Shown here: positions 1 to 9,260 of the stretch, one piece after another
Numbering within the stretch: position 1 is the stretch's first letter
How the letters are laid out: every line of letters begins with the position of its first letter
Assembly: GCF_001421505.1 (NCBI RefSeq)
Contig: NZ_LMKL01000001.1
Location: forward strand, 62,001-126,000
DNA from: Sphingomonas sp. Leaf17
GTDB taxonomy: Bacteria > Pseudomonadota > Alphaproteobacteria > Sphingomonadales > Sphingomonadaceae
Direction of reading: 5' to 3'
Length of the DNA: 64,000 bases
Program-made: the position numbers and the translations under genes
Notes under the pieces: model-generated
Told to the model about the DNA's origin: nothing
Databases searched by the model: none
What the model saw: only the letters and a program-made list of their open reading frames with translations

Positions 1-432
1 AAGTTCGCCGGCGCTGAAGCCCCCGCCGACGCGCCTTGGTACGACGCCGGCTGGCTGCCGGTCGTCGCCCGCAACGTGACCGCGATCCTGATCGCGCTGA
101 TGGTGCTGCTGCTGGGTGTCCGGCCGATGGCCAAGGCGCTGATGAAGAAGCGCGAGGATGCGACGGCGGGTACCGATGGCGGCCCCGCGACCGGCGAAGG
201 CGGCGGCGAGATGGTCGAGGTGATGGAGACGGGCGACGACGGCGTCGCGCGGCCCGTCATGCGCGCGCTCGCCCCCGGTGGTCGTGGATCGTCGGGCGGA
301 TCCGCCCCGATCAGCATGGACCAGCTGGAACAGACGCGCGGTTACGACGAGCGGATCGGCGCGGTCCGCGGCTTCACCCGCGACAACCCCACGCGTGCGG
401 CACTGGCCGTGCGCGACATGATCAAGGCCTGA
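1..432 (+). CDS. fliF: Flagellar M-ring protein FliF, 3' end (partial)
   Basis: The reading frame is open from base 1, so only the last 143 residues of FliF are present. FliF forms the MS ring in the inner membrane, the base on which the C ring and export gate assemble. The visible part has a C-terminal transmembrane helix (about residues 26-40, TAILIALMVLLLGV) and then the typical basic stretch with KALMKKRED and a charged cytoplasmic tail, which in the family docks onto FliG. fliG starts 6 bases after the stop, so the two are almost certainly co-transcribed. Identity rests on the tail plus the unbroken fli gene order that follows. Confidence 0.9.
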   Translation, partial: KFAGAEAPADAPWYDAGWLPVVARNVTAILIALMVLLLGVRPMAKALMKKREDATAGTDGGPATGEGGGEMVEVMETGDDGVARPVMRALAPGGRGSSGGSAPISMDQLEQTRGYDERIGAVRGFTRDNPTRAALAVRDMIKA

Positions 433-438
433 TCCCCG

Positions 439-1452
439 ATGGCCGAGGCCGATCACAACCGTAGCTATACCGGCGTCGAGCGCGCGGCCGTCCTGATGAT
501 GCTGGTCGGCGAGGAAGAAGCCGCCGCGATCCTGCAGAAACTGGAGCCGGAGGAAGTGCGCCTGCTGGGCAAGGCGATGTTCGCGGTCGCCGACGTCAGC
601 GAGGACGAGGTGGAACGCGTGCTCGACGATTTCGTCGACAAGGCGCGCGAACGCACCACCATCGGCTTCGAGCCGCGCATGCAGATCGAGGCGGTGATGC
701 AGCGCGCGCTGGGCCAGGAAAAGGCCGACAGCATCCTGGCGCGCATCACGCCCGCAGAGGCGGCGTGCGAGATCGACCTGCTCGACTGGCTCGACGCAAG
801 CGAGATCGCCGCGCTGATCGAGAAGGAACACCCGCAGATCGCCGCCGTGCTGATCGCCAATCTGGATCCGTCGATCGGTGGCCAGGTGCTGGAAATGCTG
901 CCCGACACGGTGCAGCCCGACATTCTTCACCGCATCGCCAAGCTGGGGCCGATCACGCCCGAGGCGGTCGACACGCTGAAGACCATGCTCGCCAACCGCA
1001 CCGGCGGCGCGTCGAAGAAATCGGGCGTCACGCTGGGCGGCACGCGCGAGGCGGCCAAGATCCTGTCGGGCGCGCGCAAGACGGTCGAACAGCGGGTCAT
1101 GCCCAAGCTGTTCAAGATCGACAAGGAAGTCGCCAAGGCGATCGAGGAGGCGTTGTTCGTCTTCGACAACCTGCTGGAGATGGACGACAAGAATCTGGGG
1201 GCGCTGATCCGCAACGTCGACGGCGACATCCTGGTCCGCGCGCTGAAGGGCGTCGACGAGACGATGCGCAACCGCTTCCTCGGCTGCATGTCGGCGCGCG
1301 CCGCCGACGGCATCCGCGACGAAATCGAAAGCCGTGGCCCGATGAAGCTCAGCGAAGTGCTGGAGGCGCAGAAGATGATGATCCAGATCGCGCGCAATCT
1401 GGCCAAGGACGGCACGATCATGATGGGTGGGGGTGAAGACGACTATGTTTGA
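439..1452 (+). CDS. fliG: Flagellar motor switch protein FliG
   Basis: FliG is the C-ring component that touches the stator and converts ion flow into torque; it sits between FliF and FliM. The 337-residue length is normal for the family. The N-terminal part (AAVLMMLVGEEEAAAILQKLEPEEV) is the FliF-binding domain, the middle carries the EKEHPQ motif (EKEHPQIAAVLIANL), which in this family binds FliM, and the C-terminal domain has the charged helix that meets the stator (around DNLLEMDDKNLGALIRNVD). It starts with ATG 6 bases after fliF and its stop overlaps the start of fliH, consistent with one operon. Confidence 0.96.
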   Translation: MAEADHNRSYTGVERAAVLMMLVGEEEAAAILQKLEPEEVRLLGKAMFAVADVSEDEVERVLDDFVDKARERTTIGFEPRMQIEAVMQRALGQEKADSILARITPAEAACEIDLLDWLDASEIAALIEKEHPQIAAVLIANLDPSIGGQVLEMLPDTVQPDILHRIAKLGPITPEAVDTLKTMLANRTGGASKKSGVTLGGTREAAKILSGARKTVEQRVMPKLFKIDKEVAKAIEEALFVFDNLLEMDDKNLGALIRNVDGDILVRALKGVDETMRNRFLGCMSARAADGIRDEIESRGPMKLSEVLEAQKMMIQIARNLAKDGTIMMGGGEDDYV

Positions 1453-2221
1453 TGTCCGGGGGGGCACGGCGGATGTCCAGGGGGCCGGGTTCGCGGCGGG
1501 GTTCGCATCCCGCCACGACACGACCGCCAACGTGCTGGCGGCCGCGTTTGCACCGGCCGGCGGCTTTTCGGCGGTCGACATGCGCGGCACGCACAGGGCC
1601 GCCGCCCATGTCGATCCGACGACGTTCGCGGCGCAGGGTGGCCCGCGCCACTTCAGCCCGGCCGATCCCACGACCAACCCGACCGAGGGATGGGACCTGA
1701 TGGACCCGGACAGCGCGCACGACGCGTCGTTCGTCAACCCGCTGGAGGCCGCGCACAGCGCCGGCTATGCCGAGGGTCTTGCCGCCGCCGCCGCTGCACA
1801 GGCAGACGTCGCCGAACGCGATCGCGCGCTGCTGACCGGACTTGCCGCCGCGATCGGATCGGGCGACCGGATCGACCGCGAACAGGTCGCGCAACGCCTG
1901 CGCCAGACGGTGCTGTTCCTCGTGACAAAGCTGGTCGGCGAAGTCGGCATCGCGCCGGACCTGATGGCCGCGCGGATCGCCGCCGCCTCCGACTTGCTGG
2001 CCGAGGCCGGCGAACCGGCGCTGCTGCGCGTCAACCCGGACGATGTCCACCTGCTGGACGGCCACCTGCCGAACAGCGTGTTCGCCGCCGGCGACGCGAC
2101 CATCGCGCGTGGCACCTTCGTCATGGAAAGCGCATCGACCATCATTGAGGACGGCCCCGAACTCTGGCTGGAACAACTGGCCCGGGCGATCGACCGCGTA
2201 CCGGTGCCGCCGCTGTGCTGA
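1445..2221 (+). CDS. fliH: Flagellar assembly protein FliH
   Basis: FliH dimerises and regulates the export ATPase FliI at the cytoplasmic face of the export gate. The N-terminal half is low complexity (Ala/Gly/Asp/Thr rich), as usual for FliH; the C-terminal part (about residues 125-258) is the conserved FliH/SctL-like domain, with a helical segment and then the beta-rich tail ending near DGPELWLEQLARAI. ATG at 1445 is chosen over ATG 1427 because a GGGTGG-type purine run lies just upstream and the overlap with fliG falls to 8 bases. The call depends largely on position between fliG and fliI, since FliH sequences diverge strongly. Confidence 0.85.
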   Translation: MFDVRGGTADVQGAGFAAGFASRHDTTANVLAAAFAPAGGFSAVDMRGTHRAAAHVDPTTFAAQGGPRHFSPADPTTNPTEGWDLMDPDSAHDASFVNPLEAAHSAGYAEGLAAAAAAQADVAERDRALLTGLAAAIGSGDRIDREQVAQRLRQTVLFLVTKLVGEVGIAPDLMAARIAAASDLLAEAGEPALLRVNPDDVHLLDGHLPNSVFAAGDATIARGTFVMESASTIIEDGPELWLEQLARAIDRVPVPPLC

Positions 2222-3546
2222 ACCGCTTCACCGCCGATTACCTCAAAACGCTTGGCATCGCCGATTTCACCCCCGCGCCGCAGGTATCGGGTCGGCTGTC
2301 GTCGTTCGACGGCCTGCTGATGGAGGCGGTCGGCCTCACTTTGCCGGTCGGCACCGTCTGCCAGGTCGGCGGCCTGCACGATGCCAGGGTCGAGGCGGAG
2401 GTCATCGGCTTTCGCAACGGCCGCACGCTGCTGATGAACCTTGGCGGACCCGCCGCCCTTCTGCCCCGCGCCCCCGTCCGGCCGGTCGGCCCTCCGGGTG
2501 AGGCGGAGGTCGGCGCGGCCCTGCTTGGCCGCGTGGTGGATGGTGCGGGCAAGCCGATCGACGGGCTTGGCCCCATTCGCGGTGCCGGGCGCTGGCCGCT
2601 CGCCGGCAAGCTGCAATCCCCGCTCGACCGGGGCCGCGTGCTGGAGCCGATGGACGTCGGCGTCCGCGCGATCAACGGCCTGCTGACCGTCGGTCAGGGC
2701 CAGCGCGTCGGCATCATGGCCGGGTCGGGCGTCGGCAAGTCGGTACTGCTGGGCATGATCGTCCGCGCCGCCGCCGCCGATGTCGTCGTCATCGGCCTGA
2801 TCGGCGAGCGCAGTCGCGAAGTCGCCGACTTCCTGGAAACCAAGATCGCCGGCGCGGCGCGGGCGCGGTCGGTGGTCGTCGCGGTGCCGGCCAATCACTC
2901 GCCGGTCCTGCGTATCCGCGGCGCCCTGCGCGCCACCGCCATCGCCGAGGCGTTCCGCGCGGAGGGCAAGAAAGTCCTGCTCATCATGGACAGCCTGACC
3001 CGCGTCGCCCATGCCGGTCGCGAAATCGGTCTGGCGCTGGGCGAGCCGGCATCGGCGCGCGGCTATCCGCCGTCGGCCATCGCGATGCTGCCCAACCTGA
3101 TCGAACGCGCCGGGGCGGACGCGAAGGGTAGCGGTTCGATCACCGCGATCTACACCGTGCTGGCGGACGGCGACGACGGCAACGATCCGGTCGTCGATTC
3201 CGCCCGCTCGATCCTCGACGGGCATATCGTGCTCAGCCGCGCGCTAGCCGAACACGGCGTCTATCCCGCGATCGACATCGGCCCGTCGGTCAGCCGGGTC
3301 ATGACCGATATCGTCGACAAGCCGCATCAGAAAGCCGCGCGGCAGTTGCGCCGGCATCTGGCGACCTATGAGGAAAATCGCGATCTCGTGCTGATGGGCG
3401 CCTATCGCCCCGGCACCGATCCGGCGATCGACGCCGCCATCGCCAGCCACCCGGCGATCATGGAATATATCCGCCAGGATTATGACGAGATCATCCCGAT
3501 GGCCGACGCGGTCGCGGAGCTGACCGGCGTGTTCGGCGAGTTCTGA
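2215..3546 (+). CDS. fliI: Flagellum-specific ATPase FliI
   Basis: FliI is the hexameric ATPase that feeds substrates to the flagellar type III export gate. At 443 residues it has the family length. The Walker A motif GSGVGKS ends near K175, followed by GLIGERSREV and the Walker B stretch KVLLIMDSLTRVAHAGREI, then the conserved PPSAIAMLPNLIERAG and GSITAIYTVLADGDD segments of F1-beta-like ATPases. It starts at GTG 2215, overlapping the fliH stop by 7 bases, so translation is probably coupled to fliH. Confidence 0.97.
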   Translation: MLNRFTADYLKTLGIADFTPAPQVSGRLSSFDGLLMEAVGLTLPVGTVCQVGGLHDARVEAEVIGFRNGRTLLMNLGGPAALLPRAPVRPVGPPGEAEVGAALLGRVVDGAGKPIDGLGPIRGAGRWPLAGKLQSPLDRGRVLEPMDVGVRAINGLLTVGQGQRVGIMAGSGVGKSVLLGMIVRAAAADVVVIGLIGERSREVADFLETKIAGAARARSVVVAVPANHSPVLRIRGALRATAIAEAFRAEGKKVLLIMDSLTRVAHAGREIGLALGEPASARGYPPSAIAMLPNLIERAGADAKGSGSITAIYTVLADGDDGNDPVVDSARSILDGHIVLSRALAEHGVYPAIDIGPSVSRVMTDIVDKPHQKAARQLRRHLATYEENRDLVLMGAYRPGTDPAIDAAIASHPAIMEYIRQDYDEIIPMADAVAELTGVFGEF

Positions 3547-3547
3547 A

Positions 3548-3973
3548 ATGGCCGCCGACCGCGCCAAGACGCTCGCACGACTGCACCGGGTCCGCACGCT
3601 GCAACTGAACCTGAAGCTGGCCGACGAGGCGACCGCGCGCGACCGGTTCAGCCGGGAATCCGCGCTGACGACCCGCATTGCCGAACTGGCGGATGCGGTG
3701 TCGCCGGTCCCGTCGCTGGCGGCCGGCTTCTCGCTTGGCGCACAGGCGCATTACCGCGAGCGCCTGCATCACTCCGCCGCCGCCGCCGGCAGCCGGATGC
3801 GCACCGCGCAATATCAGGCGGATCAGGCCAGCGAGGCGACCAAGGCGGCCAAGCGCGACCAGAGCGCGGTCGAAAAGCTGATGGCCCGCGCCGATAAGGA
3901 AGCGGTGCTGAAGGAAATCCGCGCGATGGAAGACGCGCCGGCCTTCCGCCGAAATCGGCACGATCCTTGCTGA
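3548..3973 (+). CDS. fliJ: Probable FliJ-type export chaperone/stalk protein
   Basis: A 141-residue, Ala/Arg/Gln-rich, almost wholly helical protein one base after fliI. It has no membrane segment or signal peptide and long stretches of predicted coiled coil (LHRVRTLQLNLKLADEAT and QADQASEATKAAKRDQSA). FliJ family members are short coiled-coil proteins that fit into the centre of the FliI hexamer like a rotor stalk. Sequence alone would not identify it; the call comes from size, coiled-coil character and the fliI-fliJ-fliK order. Confidence 0.7.
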   Translation: MAADRAKTLARLHRVRTLQLNLKLADEATARDRFSRESALTTRIAELADAVSPVPSLAAGFSLGAQAHYRERLHHSAAAAGSRMRTAQYQADQASEATKAAKRDQSAVEKLMARADKEAVLKEIRAMEDAPAFRRNRHDPC

Positions 3974-4012
3974 CCTAACGGCAAGCCGATGCGCAAAGGG
4001 GGATTTTGCCGC

Positions 4013-5173
4013 GTGATTGCACCACCAACCATCGACCGCGCCAACGCCGGCGCATCGCCCGTGCGGGTCGATGCGGGCGTCGGTCGCGGCGGCCCGCGCC
4101 AGTTCGCGCAGACGCTGGCCGGTTTTCTCGACCAGGCCGACGACGCGGCGATGCCCGCCACCACTCCGCCACCGGTTGCCGGGCGGCAAGACGAAGCCAG
4201 TGACGGCAAACCGCTGCCGGACGAGACCGAGCCGGTGACGGCCGACCCCGCCTTTGCCTGGGTGACGATGGCACCGTCGGTCGTTCCGCTCCGCCCGGTC
4301 GCATTCGCCGCACCCGTCGCAAGCGCCGCCGGTGGCGTGCTGCCGCCGCCCGCCGTCGATCCGGCCGCAACCATCGGCGCGGTGCCAGCCGATCCGCGAC
4401 CCGCCGGTCTTTCAGCGATCCCACCTGAGGCGACGGCATCCCTGCTCGCGGCGGTCGACCTGTCGGCCGTTCCGCCATCCGCCGGACAACCGACCAGCCC
4501 GACGACGCCGGGCATTATCCGCGACTCCGCCGGGGCGGTGCCCGATGCGCCGCTGCCGGTTGTTTCCCGTGAAGGTCCAGTGCCTGAACCCATCGTCGCC
4601 AGCGCAACCCCTGCCCCCGCCGGACAGGTGTTCGCCGCCGCGATCAAGGCCGCCCGCGATGACGATCGCCCGAACGCCACGTCGCGTGACCCGGCCGCCC
4701 CCCTTGCCGCGCCGGGGGCCGGCCCCACGGCCGAGATACGGACCGTGACCGCCACCAGCGATGCGCAGCAGGCTCCGCTCGACATGCGACGACAGGACTG
4801 GCCGCAGGGGATGATCGACCGGATCGAGCAGTTGCGCGACGCCGCCGACGCCGCCGATACGCGCATCCGCCTGATCCCCGATGCGCTGGGCGCGATCGAC
4901 GTCGGCGTCCGCCGCGACGGCGATACGATGCACGTCCATTTCACCGCCGATCAGCCCGCGACCGCCGCGCTGCTGGCCGATGCACGCCCGCAACTGGTCA
5001 CGCTGGCGCAGTCGCGCGGGCTGACGCTCGGGCAGAGCGCGGTCGATACCGGTGCCGGCCAGTCGCATACGCCATCGCAGCAGCAGCAGGCAGCTCCGCC
5101 GCGCGCGCCCGTTTCCGTCGCCCGCCCGTCCGCCGCACCGGCGACCGGCACCGACGACCTCCGTTTAGCCTGA
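4013..5173 (+). CDS. fliK: Flagellar hook-length control protein FliK
   Basis: FliK is secreted during hook assembly and acts as a molecular ruler that tells FlhB to switch substrates. The first ~250 residues are the Pro/Ala/Thr-rich, poorly conserved ruler region. The C-terminal hook-length domain lies around residues 260-345 (MIDRIEQLRDAAD, then IRLIPDALGAIDVGVRRDGD and VHFTADQPATAALLADARPQL), the conserved beta-alpha unit of FliK. A Gln-rich tail follows. GTG 4013 is preferred over ATG 3989 because an AGGGGGA Shine-Dalgarno run sits 9 bases upstream of it and nothing similar precedes the ATG. Confidence 0.85.
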   Translation: MIAPPTIDRANAGASPVRVDAGVGRGGPRQFAQTLAGFLDQADDAAMPATTPPPVAGRQDEASDGKPLPDETEPVTADPAFAWVTMAPSVVPLRPVAFAAPVASAAGGVLPPPAVDPAATIGAVPADPRPAGLSAIPPEATASLLAAVDLSAVPPSAGQPTSPTTPGIIRDSAGAVPDAPLPVVSREGPVPEPIVASATPAPAGQVFAAAIKAARDDDRPNATSRDPAAPLAAPGAGPTAEIRTVTATSDAQQAPLDMRRQDWPQGMIDRIEQLRDAADAADTRIRLIPDALGAIDVGVRRDGDTMHVHFTADQPATAALLADARPQLVTLAQSRGLTLGQSAVDTGAGQSHTPSQQQQAAPPRAPVSVARPSAAPATGTDDLRLA

Positions 5174-5192
5174 ACCCGAAGGAACCCTGACC

Positions 5193-5840
5193 ATGGCCGA
5201 CAAGAAGGAAGACCCCGCCGCCCCGAAGAAAAAGGGGAAGATGGGCAAGATCATCGTGATGGCCGTCGGGCTGGTCGTGCTGATCGGCGGCGGCGTGGGC
5301 GGCGGTATCTATGCGGCCAGTTCCGGCATGATCGGCGGCGGCAAGCATGAGACGGCCGAAGACGAGAACAAGCCGAAGCTCGTCCCGAAAAGCGAGCAGA
5401 AGCATCCCGGCGACGAAGCCGAGGGCGAAGGCGGCGGGCACGGCGGCGGCGAGGCCGAAGGCGAATCGGCAGCGGTCGAAAACCACGGCAAGCCCACGCC
5501 CGAGGGTGAAGGCGGCGACGCCTATGCCTCGAATTATTACGCGATGGAAAAAGAGTTCACATCCAACCTCGCGGACTCGGTCCACTTCGTCCAGGTCGGC
5601 GTCGCGGTGTCGACGCCTTATGACAATAAGGTCATAGAAAACCTGAAAACCAATGACATAGCGGTCCGTTCGGCGGTCTTGATGACCCTATCGGACACGT
5701 CGGAGGAGCAGGTTTTCACCAACGACGGCAAGGAACAGCTGCAACGCCGACTGGTCGCGGCGATCAACAAAACCCTCAAGCAAAAGGAAGGGTTCGGCGG
5801 GGTCAGTAACGTTTACTTTACCAGTTTCGTCGTTCAGTGA
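5193..5840 (+). CDS. fliL: Flagellar basal body-associated protein FliL
   Basis: FliL is a single-pass inner-membrane protein around the stator units. The 215-residue product has a short basic cytoplasmic N-terminus (KKEDPAAPKKKGKMGK), one membrane helix (about residues 18-36, IIVMAVGLVVLIGGG), a long Gly/Glu/His-rich periplasmic linker, and the conserved C-terminal domain from about residue 110 (YYAMEKEFTSNLADSVHFVQ through RSAVLMTLSDTS). The acidic, low-complexity linker is longer than in enteric FliL. A good AAGGAA ribosome-binding site precedes the ATG. Confidence 0.92.
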   Translation: MADKKEDPAAPKKKGKMGKIIVMAVGLVVLIGGGVGGGIYAASSGMIGGGKHETAEDENKPKLVPKSEQKHPGDEAEGEGGGHGGGEAEGESAAVENHGKPTPEGEGGDAYASNYYAMEKEFTSNLADSVHFVQVGVAVSTPYDNKVIENLKTNDIAVRSAVLMTLSDTSEEQVFTNDGKEQLQRRLVAAINKTLKQKEGFGGVSNVYFTSFVVQ

Positions 5841-5844
5841 CGCC

Positions 5845-6798
5845 ATGGTTAACGGCCCATCAACCACGACAGCGTCCGACCGGCGCGAGCGTACCCGGCC
5901 CCCGGCCGCCCATCAGGGCGTGCTGGGTCCGGCCAAGCTCAATCCGTTCGGCGACCTGCACACGCTGCAGCACCTGTCGGTGCGGCTGGCGCGGTCGCTG
6001 CGCGGGGTGTTCGAGCCGCTGCTGCATCAGGAGGTGCGCTGCTGGGCCGAACCGCTGATCGTCCAGCGCTTCGCCGATTACCGCGCCGAGCGTCCCGACG
6101 GCCTGACTGCGTGGCTGCCGCTGGCGATGGATCCGCCGAGCGGCGTCGCGCTGTGCGTCGTCGATGGCCGGTTCGTGCTGGAACTGCTCGATCTGTTCTT
6201 TGGCGGATCGGGCGGCACCCCGGCCGAGCTGCCCCCTGAGTTCTCGCCCGCGTCCGAGGCGATGGTCCACCGGCTGGGCAAGATGATCGCCGTGCCGCTG
6301 CGCGCGGTCTGGGAGCCGCTGGCGCGGATCGAATTCGTCCCCGGCCATGTCGAATCAAACCCGGCGATGCTGTCCGACATCGACGGCGACGATGCGATGA
6401 TAGTCACTCGCTTCGGCATTGCCGCCGGCAGCGCGCGTCCCGTGTTCATCGACCTGGTCTATCCGGTCACCGCGCTGAAGCCGCACAGCGTCTCGCTGAC
6501 GGCCAAGGTGCTGGGCAAGTCGGCCGAACCGGATCCGACCTGGCGTACCGGCCTGACCCGCGCGGCGATGGGCGTGCGCTTTCCGGTGCGATCGGTGCTG
6601 GCCGAACCGATGGTCAAGCTGTCGCTGCTGATCGACCTGAAGCCCGGCGACGTCATCCCGATCCAGTTCGGCGCGGAGGTGCCGGTCATGGTCGGCGGCC
6701 TGCGGCTCGGCACCGGCACGGTCGGCGTCTCTAACGGTCAGGCGGCCGTACAGCTTACCCACATCATGCGTATCGACGACGAGGGATTTTCATCATGA
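5845..6798 (+). CDS. fliM: Flagellar motor switch protein FliM (divergent)
   Basis: FliM links FliG to FliN in the C ring and normally binds phospho-CheY through its extreme N-terminus. The 317-residue product has the CheC-like middle domain (ELLDLFFGGSGGTP, corresponding to the FFGG motif of FliM) and a C-terminal SpoA/FliN-like domain from about residue 235 (VRSVLAEPMVKLSLLIDLKPGDVIPI). Its first 30 residues (MVNGPSTTTASDRRERTRPP...) show no LSQxEIDALL CheY-binding motif. The gene overlaps fliN by 4 bases (ATGA), so expression is coupled. Confidence 0.88.
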   Translation: MVNGPSTTTASDRRERTRPPAAHQGVLGPAKLNPFGDLHTLQHLSVRLARSLRGVFEPLLHQEVRCWAEPLIVQRFADYRAERPDGLTAWLPLAMDPPSGVALCVVDGRFVLELLDLFFGGSGGTPAELPPEFSPASEAMVHRLGKMIAVPLRAVWEPLARIEFVPGHVESNPAMLSDIDGDDAMIVTRFGIAAGSARPVFIDLVYPVTALKPHSVSLTAKVLGKSAEPDPTWRTGLTRAAMGVRFPVRSVLAEPMVKLSLLIDLKPGDVIPIQFGAEVPVMVGGLRLGTGTVGVSNGQAAVQLTHIMRIDDEGFSS

Positions 6799-7085
6799 CC
6801 GACATGACCGGCGGGTTTCCGGTCGACTCCGCGGTGGCCGCCAATTTCCGGCTGCTCCAGGACGTCGACGTCAAGCTGACCGTGGAGATCGGCTCGACCA
6901 ACCTGTCCCTGCGCGAACTGCTGGCGCTGGGTGAATCCAGCGTGATCGAACTCGATCGTCAGGCCAACGAGCTTCTCGACGTGTTCGTCAACGGCACGCT
7001 GATCGGGCGTGGCGAGGTCGTGACGGTCGGCGAACGCTTCGGCGTGCGGATGACCGAGATCCTCAACCCCGACAAGCGCGGCTGA
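6795..7085 (+). CDS. fliN: Flagellar motor switch protein FliN
   Basis: FliN forms the bottom of the C ring and helps recruit the FliH-FliI export complex. The 96-residue protein is essentially one SpoA domain: [20 protein letters not shown], then [20 protein letters not shown] and [14 protein letters not shown], ending [12 protein letters not shown]. All hallmark residues of the family are in place. Its ATG overlaps the fliM stop, as expected for proteins made in a fixed ratio. Confidence 0.96.
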   Translation: MTDMTGGFPVDSAVAANFRLLQDVDVKLTVEIGSTNLSLRELLALGESSVIELDRQANELLDVFVNGTLIGRGEVVTVGERFGVRMTEILNPDKRG

Positions 7086-7091
7086 CCGTCC

Positions 7092-7346
7092 ATGCTCTGG
7101 TCCTATATCCTGAAGCTCGTCATCCTCCTGCCGCTGGTCTGCGGCCTGATGATCGGCTGCCTTTATCTGTGGCGCAAGCTGGAGACGCGGATGCCCGGCA
7201 AGTCGACCGCGCGGCTGGTGACGATCAAGGAAACGATGATGATCTCGCCCGGCCTGCGCCTGGCGGTGATCGACTTCGAGGGCCGCCGGCTGCTCGTCTC
7301 GGTGGGGCGCGGCGGCGTGACCCTGGTCGACAAGGTGGACGCGTGA
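7092..7346 (+). CDS. fliO: Flagellar biosynthetic protein FliO
   Basis: FliO is a small membrane protein that helps FliP assemble into the export gate. The 84-residue product has one N-terminal membrane helix ([20 protein letters not shown]) followed by a small cytoplasmic beta-rich domain ([20 protein letters not shown] ... [18 protein letters not shown]). It is short for FliO but has the right topology and place between fliN and fliP. Its TGA is shared with the GTG start of fliP (GTGA overlap). Confidence 0.8.
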   Translation: MLWSYILKLVILLPLVCGLMIGCLYLWRKLETRMPGKSTARLVTIKETMMISPGLRLAVIDFEGRRLLVSVGRGGVTLVDKVDA

Positions 7347-8206
7347 CCATCACCGTATCACGGCATGGCACCGGGCCTGCGCTGATCCGCGGTGCGCGGT
7401 CCAGACCACGGCGCAGCGCCGCGACGATCCTGTGGATCGGCCTTGCCATCCTGCTGGCGATGCTGATCGCGATGCCGGCCTTCGCACAAGGCGCGCCGGC
7501 CGCCGCGCCCGGTGCCGGCGACGCGGTCGACCGCGCGCTGGGCCAGCTTGGCGGCGGCGCCAATGGCGGCTCCGGCTCGCTGAGCCTGTCGCTGCAGGTG
7601 CTCATCATCATGGGCCTGCTGACGATCCTGCCCGGCCTGCTGTTGATGATGACCAGCTTCACCCGGATCATCATCGTCCTGTCGATCCTGCGGCAGGCGA
7701 TGGGCCTGCAACAGACCCCGCCGAACCAGGTGCTGATCGGCCTGTCGCTGTTCCTCAGCTTCTTCATCATGGCCCCGACGATCAACCAGATCAACGCGAC
7801 CGCGATCCAGCCCTATGCGGCGGGTCAGCTGGCCGGCACCGACATGATAAAGGCGGCGGGCGTCCCCCTGCACGCCTTCATGGTCAAGCAGACCCGTGTG
7901 AAGGACGTGACGATGTTCGCCGAACTGGCGAAGTCCGGCCCCTATGCCTCGGCCAACGACATTCCCTTTTCGGTCCTGCTGCCGGCGTTCATCACCAGCG
8001 AGCTGAAGACCGCGTTCCAGATCGGCTTCCTCGTCTTCCTGCCGTTCATCGTCATCGACCTCGTCGTCGCCACCGTGCTGATGGCGCTGGGCATGATGAT
8101 GCTGTCGCCGACGATCATCTCGCTGCCGTTCAAGCTGCTGCTGTTCGTGCTGGTCGACGGATGGGCGCTGACGATGGGCAGCCTCGCCAACAGTTTTTCA
8201 GGGTAA
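7343..8206 (+). CDS. fliP: Flagellar biosynthetic protein FliP
   Basis: FliP forms the pentameric core of the export gate in the inner membrane. The frame from GTG 7343 gives 287 residues with a long signal peptide (hydrophobic core [20 protein letters not shown], cleavage near AFAQ), then conserved FliP segments: [56 protein letters not shown] and the C-terminal [15 protein letters not shown]. The open frame extends further upstream inside fliO, but the GTGA coupling and the signal peptide fix this start. Confidence 0.95.
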   Translation: MTITVSRHGTGPALIRGARSRPRRSAATILWIGLAILLAMLIAMPAFAQGAPAAAPGAGDAVDRALGQLGGGANGGSGSLSLSLQVLIIMGLLTILPGLLLMMTSFTRIIIVLSILRQAMGLQQTPPNQVLIGLSLFLSFFIMAPTINQINATAIQPYAAGQLAGTDMIKAAGVPLHAFMVKQTRVKDVTMFAELAKSGPYASANDIPFSVLLPAFITSELKTAFQIGFLVFLPFIVIDLVVATVLMALGMMMLSPTIISLPFKLLLFVLVDGWALTMGSLANSFSG

Positions 8207-8212
8207 GCGACG

Positions 8213-8482
8213 ATGGACGCACAATATTTCCTGTCGGTCGCGAACCAGACGATGTGGGTGCTGGCACTCGCAACCGCGCCGATCCTGATCCCGGTGCTCG
8301 TCTCCGGCCTCATCATCGGCATGGTGCAGGCCGCCACCTCGATCAACGAACAGACGCTGTCGTTCGTCCCCAAGCTGATCGTCGTCGCGGTCTCGATCGT
8401 GATCTTCGGCAGCCTGATTTTGGGCCTGCTCAGCGACTTCACGATCGGCATCTTCGACCGCATCCCGGATCTGGTCCGCTAA
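8213..8482 (+). CDS. fliQ: Flagellar biosynthetic protein FliQ
   Basis: FliQ is the small two-helix subunit that wraps the FliP-FliR export gate. The 89-residue product has two membrane helices (about 17-40 and 53-76) separated by the conserved loop QAATSINEQTLSFVPKL, which is nearly invariant in FliQ/SctS. It lies 6 bases downstream of fliP and 4 bases upstream of fliR. Confidence 0.96.
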   Translation: MDAQYFLSVANQTMWVLALATAPILIPVLVSGLIIGMVQAATSINEQTLSFVPKLIVVAVSIVIFGSLILGLLSDFTIGIFDRIPDLVR

Positions 8483-8486
8483 GCGC

Positions 8487-9260
8487 ATGCTCGGCTTCGG
8501 CCTCTCGATCGAACCGCAGTTCTGGGCGCTCGTCTTCGTGATGGTGCGCGTCGGCGCGGCCTTCATCACCGCGCCGGTGTTCAGCGCGGTGTCGATCCCG
8601 TTGCAGGTCCGGGTCATCCTGGCCGGGGCGATCGGCGTGCTGGTGCTGGCCGTCCACCCGGTCACGCCACCGGCGCAGATCTTTTCGGTCGCCACCTTCC
8701 TGTCGATCGCCTCCGAAGCCCTGATCGGCCTGGCGATGGGCTTTGTCCTGCAGATCGCCTTTTCCGCGCCGCTGATCGCCAGCGAGCTGATCGGCGGGTC
8801 GATGGGGCTGAGCATGGCGACCAGCGTCGATCCGATCAACGGCCGCCCCTCGCCCGCGCTCGGCCAGTTCTTCTCGCTGATGCTGACCCTGCTGTTCCTG
8901 TCGGTCGACGGGCATCTCGTCCTCGTCGAAATGGTCGTGAAAAGCTATGAAGCGATGCCGCCGGGCGAGGCGTGGCTTGGCGCGGAGCGGCTGAAGAACA
9001 TCGCGTTCTTTGGTGGTTATGCCTTTCTCGCCGGGTTGCTGCTGGCGTTGCCGGTCGGCTTCCTCCTGCTCTGTCTCAACCTCGTGGTCGGCATGATCTC
9101 GCGCTCGGCCCCGTCGCTGAACCTGTTCGCGGTCGGCCTGCCCGCCAGCCTTGCGGTCGGCGTCATTTCCCTCGCCATCGGCTTTCCCGCCATGGGCGAC
9201 TACATGCTCGTCATCATCCGCGAGGCGCTGGCCGCCACGCAGAGCCTGGTGCTCGGCTGA
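8487..9260 (+). CDS. fliR: Flagellar biosynthetic protein FliR
   Basis: FliR completes the export gate with FliP and FliQ. The 257-residue protein has about six hydrophobic helices and the family landmarks FVMVRVGAAFITAPVFS near the N-terminus, SEALIGLAMGFVLQIAF in the middle and LLLCLNLVVGMISRSAPSLN followed by FAVGLP near the end. Its TGA overlaps the ATG of flhB. Confidence 0.95.
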   Translation: MLGFGLSIEPQFWALVFVMVRVGAAFITAPVFSAVSIPLQVRVILAGAIGVLVLAVHPVTPPAQIFSVATFLSIASEALIGLAMGFVLQIAFSAPLIASELIGGSMGLSMATSVDPINGRPSPALGQFFSLMLTLLFLSVDGHLVLVEMVVKSYEAMPPGEAWLGAERLKNIAFFGGYAFLAGLLLALPVGFLLLCLNLVVGMISRSAPSLNLFAVGLPASLAVGVISLAIGFPAMGDYMLVIIREALAATQSLVLG

